Assembly: GCA_946902875.1 (NCBI GenBank)
Contig: OX336348.1
Span: forward strand, 11,619,741 to 11,683,740
Reading direction: 5' to 3'
Length of the DNA: 64,000 nucleotides
Source: Nematopogon swammerdamellus
Taxonomy: Eukaryota; Arthropoda; Insecta; Lepidoptera; Adelidae
Part shown: positions 19,698-30,130 of the stretch, piece by piece
How the letters are laid out: every line of letters begins with the position of its first letter
Numbering within the stretch: position 1 is the stretch's first letter
Notes under the pieces: model-generated
Seen by the model: only the letters and a program-made list of their open reading frames with translations
What the model was told of the DNA's origin: nothing
Databases searched by the model: none
Program-made: the position numbers and the translations under genes

Positions 19698-22376
19698 CTA
19701 GTTCTCCAGGTCCAAGATGTGTTTTCGCCGCAGGCGCCTCTTCTTTGCGGGTTGGGTCAGTGTTGAAGCTAGGATGTTGGGATGGAGTGAGAGCCGGGTT
19801 TTATACCTTTTTATGACACATTTAGCTTCCTCACTGATTGTAGGAACCTCGAGTAGGTTGTGGATTTCTTTATTAGTCATAAACCAAGGAGCGTTGCTGA
19901 TAGTGCGGAGAATGGTGTTCTGTAGCCTTTGCAGGATATTCACATTTGAGTTGCTTGCGCAACACCATAGCTGTAACCCATATGTCCATATCGGTCTTAT
20001 GATCGCCTTGAAGACCAAGAGCTTGTTCTGCAGTGATAACTTGGACTGCCTGCCCAGGAGCCAGGTCAGGGTTCTGAAGCGGTGACATGCTTGGTCTCTC
20101 TTGGCTTTGATATGTTTGTTCCATGTAAGCCTACGATCTAGGTGGACTCCAAGGTATTTTACACTGTCAGCGTGCGGGAGATCTTGGTTGCCAAGTTTGA
20201 CCGGGGGGCAGTTGCCATTTCTCAAGGTATATGTAACCTGGATTGACTTTGTAGCGCTGGCTTTGATTCTCCATTTTTGGAGCCAATTGTGGATTTTATC
20301 CAGTCGTGACTGGAGTTTCCTTGAGGCAGTAGAGGGGTCTGAGCTACAAGCCAGTGCTGCTGTGTCATCAGCAAATGTTGCCGTCACGGTGTCATCATCT
20401 TCAGGCAAGTCTGCTGTGAAGATGGAGTACATAGTTGGGCCGAGAACACTTCCCTGCGGAACAGAAGCTAGTATGTCATGGAAGGTTGACGTGCATTCCC
20501 CTTCCCTCACCTGGAATATCCTTTCCGATAGATATGACTTTAATAATGGGTAGAATGTGTGTGGTAGGTATGACTTTATCTTGTACAATAGCCCCTTGTG
20601 CCAAACCCTGTCAAAGGCTTGCTGGACATCAAGGAAGGCGGCTGCGCAGTACTCTTTATCTTCCAGAGTGTGTCTGATTGTGTTGTACACTCTGTGAACT
20701 TGTTCGATCGTGGAATGTTCCTCTCTGAAGCCAAACTGGTGGTTGGGGATAATTTTTTTTGCAATAAGAGTTGGATTGAGCCTGTTGAGGATAATTCTTT
20801 CAAACATTTTTGACATAATTGGTAGCAAGCTGATAGGCCGATAAGATGTTACCTCGTGTTCGGGCTTGCCTTGCTTATGCACCATTATCACCTGTGAGAC
20901 TTTCCAAAGGTTGGGGAAATGAGACAGCCTAATAATTGAGTTAAACAGTACCGTGAGGAAAACTATGCCCTTGTGTGGCAGGTGTTTTATGACGGTGCCC
21001 GTTATTAGATCAAAGCCCGGTGCCTTTTTGTCTTCAAGTTTTTTTATTAGTCTTCTCACTTCAGCAGGTGTCACGAGCTTTAGGGGTAAGTCCAGCTGGT
21101 AGTCCTGATTCAGTATTAGGTCGAGATCGCTTTCGTCTATGTTTAGTTCAGGTTCATTTGGCCGAAAAACCGTAGCGAGGTGGTTGCCGAAGGCATCTGC
21201 TTTTTCCTGGGAGGTTCTTGCCCATGTGTTGTTGTCCAGCTTTAGGGGTGCCTTCATGGTCTGCGGTTGATCCAGTGTTTTCGTCGCTTTCCATAGCGAA
21301 AAGTTAGTTGCGGCCGTAGCGGTGAGTGATTCTAATTGTGAGTCGAGCGTTTTCCTTTTGGCGGTTTGGATCATCACCTTTAGTTCTGCACTACATTTAT
21401 TTAGGGCCCTTTTATCGCTTGGGTGCCTACTTACATGCCATACTCTTCGCAGTCTTCGTTTCTCAACCAAGGCTTCCCTAATATCCAGTGGTAAGTTCTG
21501 GTTTTTTATCTGTGTACTGGGTTTTATTTCAGGTGTGCTGCGCCAACAGGCATCCTGAATTAAGTTGGTAATGTACTTTGTTGCTTCCTCGACCTCCAGC
21601 ATAGTCTTAAGCGATATTCTTAAGTTTATGTTTTCATTCAAGTAATCAGCAAAGAAGTCCCAGTCTGTGTGTTTGTTGCATAAAGTTGCTCTGGGTTCAT
21701 TATGGATGATAATAGTACTAACTGTTAGTATAACCGGTGTATGGTCTGAAGAGCCATCACAGCAAGATTCACACTTAAAATACCTCCTTGCCAGGCCTTT
21801 TGCCACAAAGAAGTCCAACAAATCTGGTATCTTATTAGGGTCTGATGGCCAGTAGGTGGGTTCGCCAGTGGACAGGGTAATCATTGTGTTTGCGTCGAGG
21901 CACTGTTTCATTTCTCTTCCTCTGGTGGTAGTGATTCTTGATCCCCAGTGTGTATGTTTAGCGTTCCAGTCCCCTCCAGCTATGAATCTGCCACCCAGAC
22001 CTTGGAAGAATTCGTCAAATCTGTTCTTACTAATTTTGTGCTTCGGTGGACAATATACAGCTGAGACTTTGAAGTGACCGGCTTTATCTTCAATTGCTAA
22101 ATTAGTAGCCTGCAGGTGGTCTGTCCTGAAATCCGGAAGGGGATGGTGTTTGATGGAACTTTTGATAATAATCCCTGACCCGCCATGTGCAGTATTGTCT
22201 GGGTGATTGGTCATATAAACGTTATACCCTTTGACTCTGATGCATGTTCGATTAGTTGAGTGTGTTTCAGATATTAGTATGATGTCCAATTTCTGTTCCG
22301 TTATTAGCGTTGTTGCTTCATCGATGTTTGGGGCTAGCCCATTAATGTTCCAGGTAGCAATTCGTAGGGAAGTCAT
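19698..22376 (-). CDS. Jockey-type ORF2: endonuclease and reverse transcriptase
   Basis: 892 codons. The protein nicks target DNA and reverse-transcribes the element RNA there. Residues 1-220 form the APE-like endonuclease: ATWNING at 7-13, ISETHS at 35-40, GGDWNAKH from 134 (Asp136), SSDHTP at 209-214. The RT domain follows from ~440: YRPISLLPIMSKMFERI, LDVQQAFDRVWH with the motif A Asp, VPQGSVLGP, and FADD at about 668-671. The C-terminal part has the WLLGRQSKL and IWTYGLQLW motifs usual in this group. Its start ATG overlaps the ORF1 stop in the tetranucleotide ATGA (22373-22376), which suggests termination-reinitiation. All expected catalytic residues are present. Confidence 0.9.
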   Translation of the reverse strand: MTSLRIATWNINGLAPNIDEATTLITEQKLDIILISETHSTNRTCIRVKGYNVYMTNHPDNTAHGGSGIIIKSSIKHHPLPDFRTDHLQATNLAIEDKAGHFKVSAVYCPPKHKISKNRFDEFFQGLGGRFIAGGDWNAKHTHWGSRITTTRGREMKQCLDANTMITLSTGEPTYWPSDPNKIPDLLDFFVAKGLARRYFKCESCCDGSSDHTPVILTVSTIIIHNEPRATLCNKHTDWDFFADYLNENINLRISLKTMLEVEEATKYITNLIQDACWRSTPEIKPSTQIKNQNLPLDIREALVEKRRLRRVWHVSRHPSDKRALNKCSAELKVMIQTAKRKTLDSQLESLTATAATNFSLWKATKTLDQPQTMKAPLKLDNNTWARTSQEKADAFGNHLATVFRPNEPELNIDESDLDLILNQDYQLDLPLKLVTPAEVRRLIKKLEDKKAPGFDLITGTVIKHLPHKGIVFLTVLFNSIIRLSHFPNLWKVSQVIMVHKQGKPEHEVTSYRPISLLPIMSKMFERIILNRLNPTLIAKKIIPNHQFGFREEHSTIEQVHRVYNTIRHTLEDKEYCAAAFLDVQQAFDRVWHKGLLYKIKSYLPHTFYPLLKSYLSERIFQVREGECTSTFHDILASVPQGSVLGPTMYSIFTADLPEDDDTVTATFADDTAALACSSDPSTASRKLQSRLDKIHNWLQKWRIKASATKSIQVTYTLRNGNCPPVKLGNQDLPHADSVKYLGVHLDRRLTWNKHIKAKRDQACHRFRTLTWLLGRQSKLSLQNKLLVFKAIIRPIWTYGLQLWCCASNSNVNILQRLQNTILRTISNAPWFMTNKEIHNLLEVPTISEEAKCVIKRYKTRLSLHPNILASTLTQPAKKRRLRRKHILDLEN

Positions 22377-23887
22377 TTTTGGGTATTATTTATTATGCTT
22401 GTCATTAGGTTCATAAGTGTTCCTATGTGTTGTAATAATATATCCATTTTGGCGGACTGCTTTTGGAATAAGTCTATGAGGACTTGTGTTTGCTCCGCAT
22501 TCGTGTGGTTTGGGTCTGACCCCGCAATTTGAGCGTAGGTCCAATTTGTTGGGTTATGTTGGCTTCTCTTGTCGTTTTTTGTGTTTGATTCGCTCTCATT
22601 AGTTGGTTTTCTCTTTGGGATTGGTGGGAAGTTGTGAGTTTTGAGTTGGAATGTATCTTGGGTTGACCGATGTGACCTAGGGAGTTGCTTAGGTCTTTTT
22701 CTAGCGTATATCTCTTTATACACTTCACAGCCCTTATAATTGGCAGGATGGCTGCCCAGGCATAGGGCACACTTTGCTGGTGTGTTGCGACCTTTTTTTG
22801 GACAGTCTGATGTACGATGTGACTCAGCACACTTGACACATCTGAATGGTCTGAAGCAGTTGTTCTTACTATGACCATATTGTTGGCATCTCATGCACTG
22901 AACTATGCTCCTACTTTTCTTTGGGTCTTCTATTACAATTGCTGTGTTGTGGATATATTTTATTTCTTTTACTTTTTTGTTGTTGTCATTTGGTTCTAAG
23001 TTTACAAAAAAAGTTGAAGTTGGGGATTTATTTGGACCTGACCTTGCATTAGTAATGTCTTTAATGACATTACCGGTGCTTTCTATTTCTTCTCTGATGG
23101 CTTCTACCGGCGTAGTGTGATGTAGGTTTTTTATGACTATCCTACAGCATCTCTCTTGTTTACTCGTAAACGTATGCCCTATTAGCCCCTTCTCTCTGAC
23201 TAGTTCTATTAGTTTTTTGTAAGAGCTGATTGAGTTGGTTGTGACTCTGAGCTGGTTTTTGGTAATAATTTTGTATGAGAATTCTGTCCTCTTCAGCACT
23301 GTCTCCAGCGTGTCAGTCAGCCTGTTAATGTCTTCGATGCCATACAGAATCAGAGGTGGTGGTTTGCTCTCTTTCTTTGGTTTGTCTTGGTCACCTGTTG
23401 CATTGGTCTCAAGTCCAGTGAAGCGGTTTTGTGTTGTTATGCTTTCTGGTGATGGGGTATTTGATATCCTTTTCCTTTTAGGTGAGCGGATTGTAGGGAC
23501 TCTTTGCCACTCAAGGTGTTGTTGGGTCAACGTTTTCGATGGGGTAAAACTGATGTTGTTGCCAAGATGTAGGTTGCTTGTAGACGAGCTTTTAGTTCTG
23601 GTATTGTAGAAACTTCTATGTAGCAGGGTTTGTGTAAGCTGTCTGTGTCCAGTGTTTGCATTGCTATTGCCATCGGTTAGTGAATATTTTCCACCCTGAG
23701 ACCCGATTATCTCAGGGCGCCGGGTCTTAGCCGGATCGCTTTCTTCAGTTTGGAGCAAGAAGATGCCCCCCCCAGAATACGAGGGGCAGCCTGAGCCGGT
23801 TGTACCGGGCTCAGGGAGGGATTCTCCATTGGCTTTGCCGCCGGTACCCTCCTGGGGTAGTATGTTTTTATTCTGGCTTGCGTCCAT
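22373..23887 (-). CDS. Jockey-type ORF1: gag-like RNA-binding protein
   Basis: 504 codons. ORF1 proteins of insect LINEs bind element RNA and chaperone it. The N-terminal half is Ser/Thr/Asn-rich and low in complexity. A central folded segment carries PPLILYGIEDINRL. Three zinc knuckles lie at about residues 330-380: CMRCQQYGHSKNNC, CVKCAESHRTSDC and CALCLGSHPANYKGC, the usual triplet of Jockey-type gag proteins. The C-terminus ends SIINNTQK followed by the TGA shared with the ORF2 ATG. The first ATG at 23887 is used; 317 bp of 5'UTR precede it. Confidence 0.88.
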   Translation of the reverse strand: MDASQNKNILPQEGTGGKANGESLPEPGTTGSGCPSYSGGGIFLLQTEESDPAKTRRPEIIGSQGGKYSLTDGNSNANTGHRQLTQTLLHRSFYNTRTKSSSTSNLHLGNNISFTPSKTLTQQHLEWQRVPTIRSPKRKRISNTPSPESITTQNRFTGLETNATGDQDKPKKESKPPPLILYGIEDINRLTDTLETVLKRTEFSYKIITKNQLRVTTNSISSYKKLIELVREKGLIGHTFTSKQERCCRIVIKNLHHTTPVEAIREEIESTGNVIKDITNARSGPNKSPTSTFFVNLEPNDNNKKVKEIKYIHNTAIVIEDPKKSRSIVQCMRCQQYGHSKNNCFRPFRCVKCAESHRTSDCPKKGRNTPAKCALCLGSHPANYKGCEVYKEIYARKRPKQLPRSHRSTQDTFQLKTHNFPPIPKRKPTNESESNTKNDKRSQHNPTNWTYAQIAGSDPNHTNAEQTQVLIDLFQKQSAKMDILLQHIGTLMNLMTSIINNTQK

Positions 23888-24009
23888 TTTGAATTTTGTG
23901 GGTTAAGTAATGTCAGTGAGCCACTTTTCACTGCCAGTGGTCTCTTTGAAACCATTTCCTGTTTCATGGCCTCCACTCAGCCGCATCAGGTGGGTTTTTT
24001 TCCGCCGCC

Positions 24010-24711
24010 CTGGGTTCGGCGTTGTTGTCCTAACCAACATTGGGGTTATATTGCTGGGTTTTCCTTCCCACTATGGGTTTTATTATCGGAGTTACCTTCT
24101 CCTAGCCGAGATTTAGGTTATCGGGTCTCGGCCTCCCGGGCTATGAGCTTTATTTAGAGAGCCGGCTCGACTCGGCTCTGATCTATCAGTCACTGGGTTT
24201 TCGCAGTTTTTGTAATATAAAAGAAAAATTCAGCTTTTTTGCTGAATTTTAATAAGATACTTTTTTAATAATTTGAAAAGGTCTGTTTTCTGAAATATCA
24301 TCATCATCATCAGCCTGTATCGGTCCACTGCTGGACATAGGCCTCTCCCAAGGCGCGCCACTGGGTTCGGCGTTGTTGTCCTAACCAACATTGGGGTTTT
24401 ATTGCTGGGTTTTCCTTCCCACTATGGGTTTTATTATCGGAGTTACCTTCTCCTAGCCGAGATTTAGGTTATCGGGTCTCGGCCTCCCGGGCTATGAGCT
24501 TTGTTTAGAGAGCCGGCTCGACTCGGCTCTGATCTATCAGTCACTGGGTTTTCGCAGTTTTTGTAATATAAAAGAAAAATTCAGCTTTTTTGCTGAATTT
24601 TAATAAGATACTTTTTTAATAATTTGAAAAGGTCTGTTTTCTGAAATATCATCATCATCATCAGCCTGTATCGGTCCACTGCTGGACATAGGCCTCTCCC
24701 AAGGCGCGCCA
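24010..24711. repeat. 351-bp tandem duplication across the Jockey 5' end
   Basis: 24010-24360 and 24361-24711 are tandem copies with only two substitutions that I see (ggggttata/ggggtttta and ttatttagag/ttgtttagag). Each contains ~195 bp of Jockey 5'UTR, the target duplication and ~142 bp of flank with catcatcatcatcagcctgt and gctggacataggcctctccc, a common lepidopteran repeat. The duplication must postdate the insertion, unless it is an assembly artefact. Confidence 0.8.
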
Positions 24712-24751
24712 CCACACGCGGTCTTCCGTTCTTCAATATAAATTATTAAAT

Positions 24752-24999
24752 TTGAACCTTCAGAAAACGGTCGTTCAGAAAAAGCTACTACACAATTCGC
24801 AGCTCATGAAGTACCTGGAGACGAATGGTCTCATCAGCGATCGGCAATACGGCTTCCGGCCAAAACGATCAGCTGGTGATCTCCTAGCGTACATCACTCG
24901 TCTTTGGGGTGAATCGCTCGAAGATCATGGTCAAGAATCCTTGGCAATTGGCCTTGATATTGCCAAGGCATTTGACCGGGTTTGGCACAAGTCGCTCTT
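24752..24999 (+). pseudogene. LINE-A RT core fragment
   Basis: About 83 codons of RT: LMKYLETNGLISDRQYGFR, RSAGDLLAYITRLWGE, then LDIAKAFDRVWHKSLL, which includes motif A with its Asp. The homology ends abruptly at ~24999 in T-rich sequence. It belongs with the RT piece on minus at 26597-27640 (which ends at the QLMAYLD equivalent), so the two represent adjacent parts of one family. Confidence 0.7.
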
Positions 25000-26504
25000 A
25001 TTAATTTATTTTAATTTTTTCGCTTTAATTTTTTTTTCTCTTAAACCAAGTCGCATTAGCAGACAATTATTATATAACAAAGAACCCCAGACCATGCCTA
25101 ACGTATGCCAGAAACACCGAAAGGTAATCTCGTTTGGTATAGAAGTTACAGCTAGGTGTGTAAGTTTTTTCGTTAGGGTTGTCACAAATGTTCGGGCTAA
25201 GTTTGGCCGAACATTTTTAACAGCTAAATCAAATGAAATGAAATTTAATGAACATACAAATTATTATACAAGAGTTGACAAACAAAAACAAATATGAAAA
25301 ACATCAGTACACTATATTATTATTATTATATCTAAGAATGTAATCCGGCCGGAATATAATCCGTTATTAATATTAACTGTGAAAGTGATAGACTATACAA
25401 ATTTATCTATGTTTAAAGTAACCAAGAGCTCAAATAGATAAAGAAAATGACTTTGAGGGCGTATTCAAATATAAGCGTATAGTGACTCGCCGACTGTGAG
25501 CGTGCTGACTGTGAGCTATAAGAAGCGATTGGTTGGCCTCAGGTCAGTGAGCTAAATGAGCATATGTATTGTGTAATTACATTGTAACGTAGTAGTCTGC
25601 GGTAGCCAGAGAGAGCGAAACTGACTGGCGGCTTAGTTTCCAAGTATAGCCGTTTTAATTTTGGCAGCTGTCATTCAAAATGAAGATCTTGACGAGATCT
25701 ATCATTACTACCATCACACTAGTAGTCTAGATTTTTTTACAAAAATAAAAAATAAATAAAAACATTAAATTATAAAATATTTTTTTAAAATTTTTAAGTA
25801 TGTATATGCATACACGAAACCCATTTTAACTATTCACACTGCAAGATAAAGACGACTCGTAACTCGCGTAAAGAAAAATAAAAAAAAATCATAACTCCCA
25901 AATTTTTCACTTTATTCAAACAATAAAAAAAACATCCCCAGATATTGAGTCAATCTACAATATAAAAATATAGAAGTTTAAAATATATAGTATTTAGAAA
26001 TATGTTAAAAAGTGCCCTTTTTAAACCCCCTAAAAACGGCAATTTTAAGCGGTTTTTTGCGATTTTCTCAAAAACTCCCAAAATTTTTAAATTGTTTTTC
26101 CACCATCCGTAGCCCTAATCGATACGCGTCATTTGACATCCTAAATATTTACGTATCCGTAAAACTCACAACACCAGGGCGAATTCGCACTCTCGGTGGA
26201 AATCGGGGACTATACTGAAGCGATTGAAAAGACATTTTAAATGTCAAAATAAAATGTGTTGGAACATTTCACACACCACGACTATTATCGAATTTCGGAG
26301 ATTTCATATTTATTTACATTTATTTTGGACAAAATAAGCCTGTACTATGCTATGCCTGTGCCTGACCTTCGCAGGCAGGCGTACTATCAAAAAAAGAAAA
26401 TGTGCAGTTTTCTGGTTCGGATTCCACGTAAAACTGTAGGTCCCTTCCCTTTTTACCGTACTAGGTGGTAGGTTTTTTTATAGACAGAAAGCGCGACATG
26501 TGCC
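25000..26504. other. AT-rich stretch, no gene
   Basis: No coding motif. 26395-26470 includes the attccacgtaaaactgtagg block, whose reverse complement also occurs at 51535-51555, marking a dispersed repeat. 25990-26215 is a moderately conserved-looking AT-rich block I cannot assign. Confidence 0.4.
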
Positions 26505-27640
26505 GCCGAGCCACCCATAGTGTGTCTAACGACGCCCATGGACATTCGGTCGTACGCGGGGGTTGCGAATGCCATGCCGGCCAGACAGGTGCCTATTCAC
26601 GCCTCTCTTGAAGGACCCGAGACTGTACTTCGGGGGAAATATGTGGGCAGGGAGAGCGTTCCAGAGTTTACCAGTTCTGTGGAGGATAGATTTGCAGCAC
26701 CGATTGGTACGCATCCGTGGTAAGTCCAGCGTATAGGGATGCAATCTCTGCCCAGTGCGCGTTGTGCGGAGGTGGAAAGAGGACGGCGGGATTGCGTTAA
26801 ATGCTCCTCCGAGCATTCCCCACGGAATAAGCGATAGAACACACTTAGGACGCCGACATCCCTACGGAGTTGCGGGGGTTCTAGATCGCGGGATACGTCG
26901 GGGTCACCCACTAGTCGCAAAGCTCGACGCTGGATCGAATCCAAAGGCGCAAGCTGGTATTTAGCTGAGCCATCCCACAAGTGCGAACAGTACTCTAAGC
27001 AGGACCTAATCTGCGTTTTATAAAAAAAACAGCCTTGGTTGTTTGTGTCCAGGTACGCCATGAGCTGTGCATTGATAATGCGCTCCATCACCTTGCAGAG
27101 TAGAGAGGTAATCGCTATAGGTCGGTAGTTCGATGGGTTTGAGCGGTCGCCCTTTTTGGGAACTGCTTGAACAAACGCAGATTTCCAGGCTGCCGGCACA
27201 CGGCAAGTGGAGTAAGAGAGGTGGAAAAGGCGCGTCAGCACTGGAGACAGCTCCGGAGCACACCGTTTCAGCACCAATGCAGGAATCCTGTCCGGCCCAC
27301 TCGCCTTCCTGGTGTCTAGGGAGAGAAACTTTGCCCGCACAGTTCGTTGTCGGAACTGTACTTCCGGCATGGAGTTCTTACACCTAGTTATGGATGGATG
27401 GATGGCACCCCCATCGTCCAGGTTAGAGTTCCCCGCAAAGAGAGACACCAGTAACTCGGCCTTCTCTTTTGCGGAGTGAGCAAGTGAGCCCCCAGGACAT
27501 TGCAGAGGCGGAAGTGAGGAGCGGCAGAAATTCGACTCGACAGATTTGGCGAGAGACCAAAACTCACGGCTCCCAGTTGGGGGCTGGTTCAGCTTGTCGC
27601 CTACTCTGCCGATATGGGTCCCGGCGGCCACTTCCGGGGC
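26505..27640 (-). pseudogene. LINE-A RT fragment with internal deletion
   Basis: The minus-strand frame starts after THIGRVGDKLNQPPTGSREF and continues through SLDTRKASGPDRIPALVLK, WKSAFVQAVPKKGDRSNPSN, YRPIAITSLLCKVMERI and QLMAYLD. It then jumps to CFFYKTQIRSCLEYCSHLWD, GSAKYQLAPLDSIQRRAL and RLVGDPDVSRDL. The segment with motif A, motif B and the catalytic Asp pair is missing, so this copy encodes no active polymerase. A further frame shift near 26815 breaks the C-terminus. Confidence 0.8.
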
Positions 27641-27659
27641 GGACCGGGGGCCCTTCCGT

Positions 27660-28422
27660 CTTCCGTGTCGGTGCACCACTAACAGATCGATTATTCGAGC
27701 ACTTGAGTAGAGCGGCAGACGAAGTGCAAGTCCGGTTTCCCTTCGCGAATATGGCTCTGCTCGGAGATTTTAATGCCCACCACGAGGTGTGGCTAGGCTC
27801 CGGGAGAACTGACTTGGCGGGGAGAGCCGCCTACGACTTCGCCCTGACCCATGACCTGTCTCAACTGGTAAACCACTCGACAAGAATACCAGATATAGAC
27901 GGTCATGAACCCCCTCTGCTGGATCTTCTGCTGACAACGAACCCTGCTGGATATAAAGTCACAGTGAGCGCTCCTCTTGGCTCCTCTGACCACTGTCTAG
28001 TGGGGTCCACGGTGCCATTTTCGCCTCCTCAGTTCAATACTGGAGGAACGCGTCGAATTTGGCACTACGCGTCAGCAGATTGGGATGGAATGCGAGAACA
28101 CTTCGCATCCTACCCATGCAGAGAGCTATGCTTCAGTTCGGGTGATCCGTCAGAATGCGCTAATGCCGTCGCCGAGGTGGTTCTGCGGAGAATGGACATG
28201 TTCATTCCGAGTGCCGTCGTCCGCCTTGGTGGTAAGAGCCAGCCCTGGTACAGCCGCGACTGTACCGATGCTGTCTCAGCTAATGGTGCAGCTTATCGTG
28301 CATGGTCGTGCGCTCGTGCCAGAGGTGATCCTGACATGTCCGAACTGAAGAAAGAATACAACCGCCTCTCCAGATCCTGCAAGAGGGCTATTGCCAGGGC
28401 AAAATTCGAGCATATCGGCTGA
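27660..28422 (+). pseudogene. LINE-A endonuclease fragment, inverted relative to its RT
   Basis: The plus-strand frame encodes the APE-type endonuclease C-terminal half: NMALLGDFNAHHEVWLGSG with the catalytic Asp and Asn, FALTHDLSQLV, PPLLDLLLTTNP and LGSSDHCLV, then the linker to RT ending SCKRAIARAKFEHIG. It ends where the minus-strand RT fragment would continue (HIG-VGD), so the two pieces are parts of one element in opposite orientation. The N-terminal endonuclease part is missing. Confidence 0.75.
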
Positions 28423-28475
28423 GTTGGCGACATCGGATTTATCACGCCCGAGTTGATACCACAAAACTGAATAAA

Positions 28476-28637
28476 ACATCGGTCGAAACGGCCATGTAAA
28501 TAATTCGTGTTTTCTGTCCAGTTCAGTGTAGTCGACATGAAATGAAGGGAAGCACTGACATGGAGGTTCACCCGGTGTTATGGGCTGACATCACAGATGT
28601 TGTAGATGATTTAGCGAACCGTGTCAGTTTCCATAAT
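28476..28637 (+). mobile_element. diverged LINE 3'-tail copy
   Basis: From tcgaaacggccatgtaaat to gtgtcagtttccataatt, this matches the tail copies at 2731 and 3312 with more substitutions and small gaps and without a long A-tract. It follows ~50 bp downstream of the endonuclease fragment. Confidence 0.6.
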
Positions 28638-28739
28638 TATTGATCGGTTATGGTAGCTCTATATAACAATAAAACTCTTGATGAAGGTAACAATAGATCC
28701 TCTAAGTCAATAAAGAAGAATGATGTATTTTTTTTTTCA

Positions 28740-29285
28740 ACCGATCAAGATAACATTGAATTTATTATTAAAATTTACCTACATAATGAAATTACTCGAG
28801 TTCGTTCTACACTGACTCATTTACAGTTAGTACGGCTCGCATGTGGAATCAGCTTCCTGAGGAGATACGTCGCTCCACTACATCCACATGTTCAAAGAAC
28901 GTATCCACAAACGATTTCTGAAACCACATGGCAATGAGTAGGTAAAATAAATATAAATACTCATCGATGCCCTTGCGTCTTCAATCCAGTTGAAATATAT
29001 GTAAAGTATGTATATAAGTATGTATGTATAGAATATAAGAGTTGATGTATATATGTAATTATGTATATGTAAGGATTTATATTCATTGTATGTATCTTTG
29101 TGCAATTTGTATATGTGTGTATTTATATTTCATACAACTGTTCCCTGTTTAGTACTGCATTGTCCGCCCCTACGTGTTTTCCACATCCCAAAGGTTAGTT
29201 CGTAAAGAATGCCGCAAGGCATTAAACTCGCCTTTTGTAACCTTTTTATACGGTGTACAATAAAGTATATTTTCATTTCATTTCA
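28740..29285 (+). pseudogene. 3' end of another LINE (RT C-terminus and 3'UTR)
   Basis: Around 28815-28940 one plus frame reads FTVSTARMWNQLPEEIRRS and, after a frame change, FLKPHGNE and a stop, the C-terminus typical of LINE RT proteins. The 3'UTR holds (TATG)n-like repeats, then aaagaatgccgcaaggcatt, aacctttttatacggtgtac, an ataaag signal and an (ATTTC)n-like end at 29268-29285. Only ~40 residues of coding sequence remain. Confidence 0.6.
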
Positions 29286-30130
29286 AATTATCAATGTAAT
29301 TAATTAATAATAATATCTTGGAGGCTTGTCTCCCGCCGCCGGCGGTATTACCCTTTTTAATTTTTGTATAAATTTTGTGTATTTTTATTACTTTTGTATA
29401 AATATGTAAAATTAATATAAATTTTTAAAATGTGAAATAAAGGATATAAATGAAATTACACTTTCGGCCAAACAAATAAAATTAATTTACAGTTCGAAAA
29501 GTGACAACCCTGACTGTAAAATTTTCGGCCAATGCATTAGTACTTATGTTAAAACTTCTATACCAAGCGAGTTTATGTTTCGGTTTTTCTAACATACGTT
29601 AGGTATGGTCTGGGGTTATTTGTTAAATAATAATTTGATGCTAATGAGACTTGCTTTAGGTGAAAAAAAAATTACTCGTATTGTACTTTTTTTGGCCAAA
29701 AGAAAAGTAAGTTTTTTTTATTTTTTACTTTGAAATTATGTATAATTGGCACACGGGAGTTCTACTCTACCTTTTTAAATACTCAAAACTAACTAATTTT
29801 GGAGTAAAAGGACCTTGTACGAAAATAAGGTTAAATTCCACACTGTGCGCCACTCACGCCGTCTATGTATTAGTTAAAATGCTTCATACTCTTTTCGCCA
29901 GATGGTGCGCATTCACTTTTTAGTTTCTTGTATGGGGACCCCGTTAATTTTTAACTTTTTCTTATTTTTATTATTTGTTATATCGGACATAATAACACAT
30001 ATTCTGTGAAAATTTCAACCGGTTACCTATTACGGTTCAAGAGATACAGCCTTCGGACAGACAGACAGACGGCGTAGGCTTAGTAATAGGTCCCGTACGA
30101 CGGACACGTAACCCTAAAAAGGTTCACCAT
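29286..30130. repeat. AT-rich spacer with a dispersed repeat at its end
   Basis: 29286-29936 holds nothing I can name. 29937-30117 is a dispersed repeat with acctattacggttcaagaga, (CAGA)n and ggcgtaggcttagtaatagg. Copies in the opposite or same orientation occur at 40715-40860 and 46345-46500. Confidence 0.5.

Larger units (their letters stand above)
19538..24204 (-). mobile_element. full-length Jockey-type LINE
   Basis: A 4,667-bp non-LTR retrotransposon on the minus strand. Its poly(A) tail appears as the T-run at 19538-19568; the 5' end is at 24204, just inside the 14-bp target duplication. The order is 317-bp 5'UTR, ORF1 (gag-like), ORF2 (endonuclease plus RT), short 3'UTR, poly(A). Both ORFs are uninterrupted. 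Exact target duplications and intact frames mark a recent, possibly still active insertion. Jockey clade is inferred from the ORF1 zinc-knuckle pattern, the ATGA overlap and ORF2 motifs. Confidence 0.9.
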
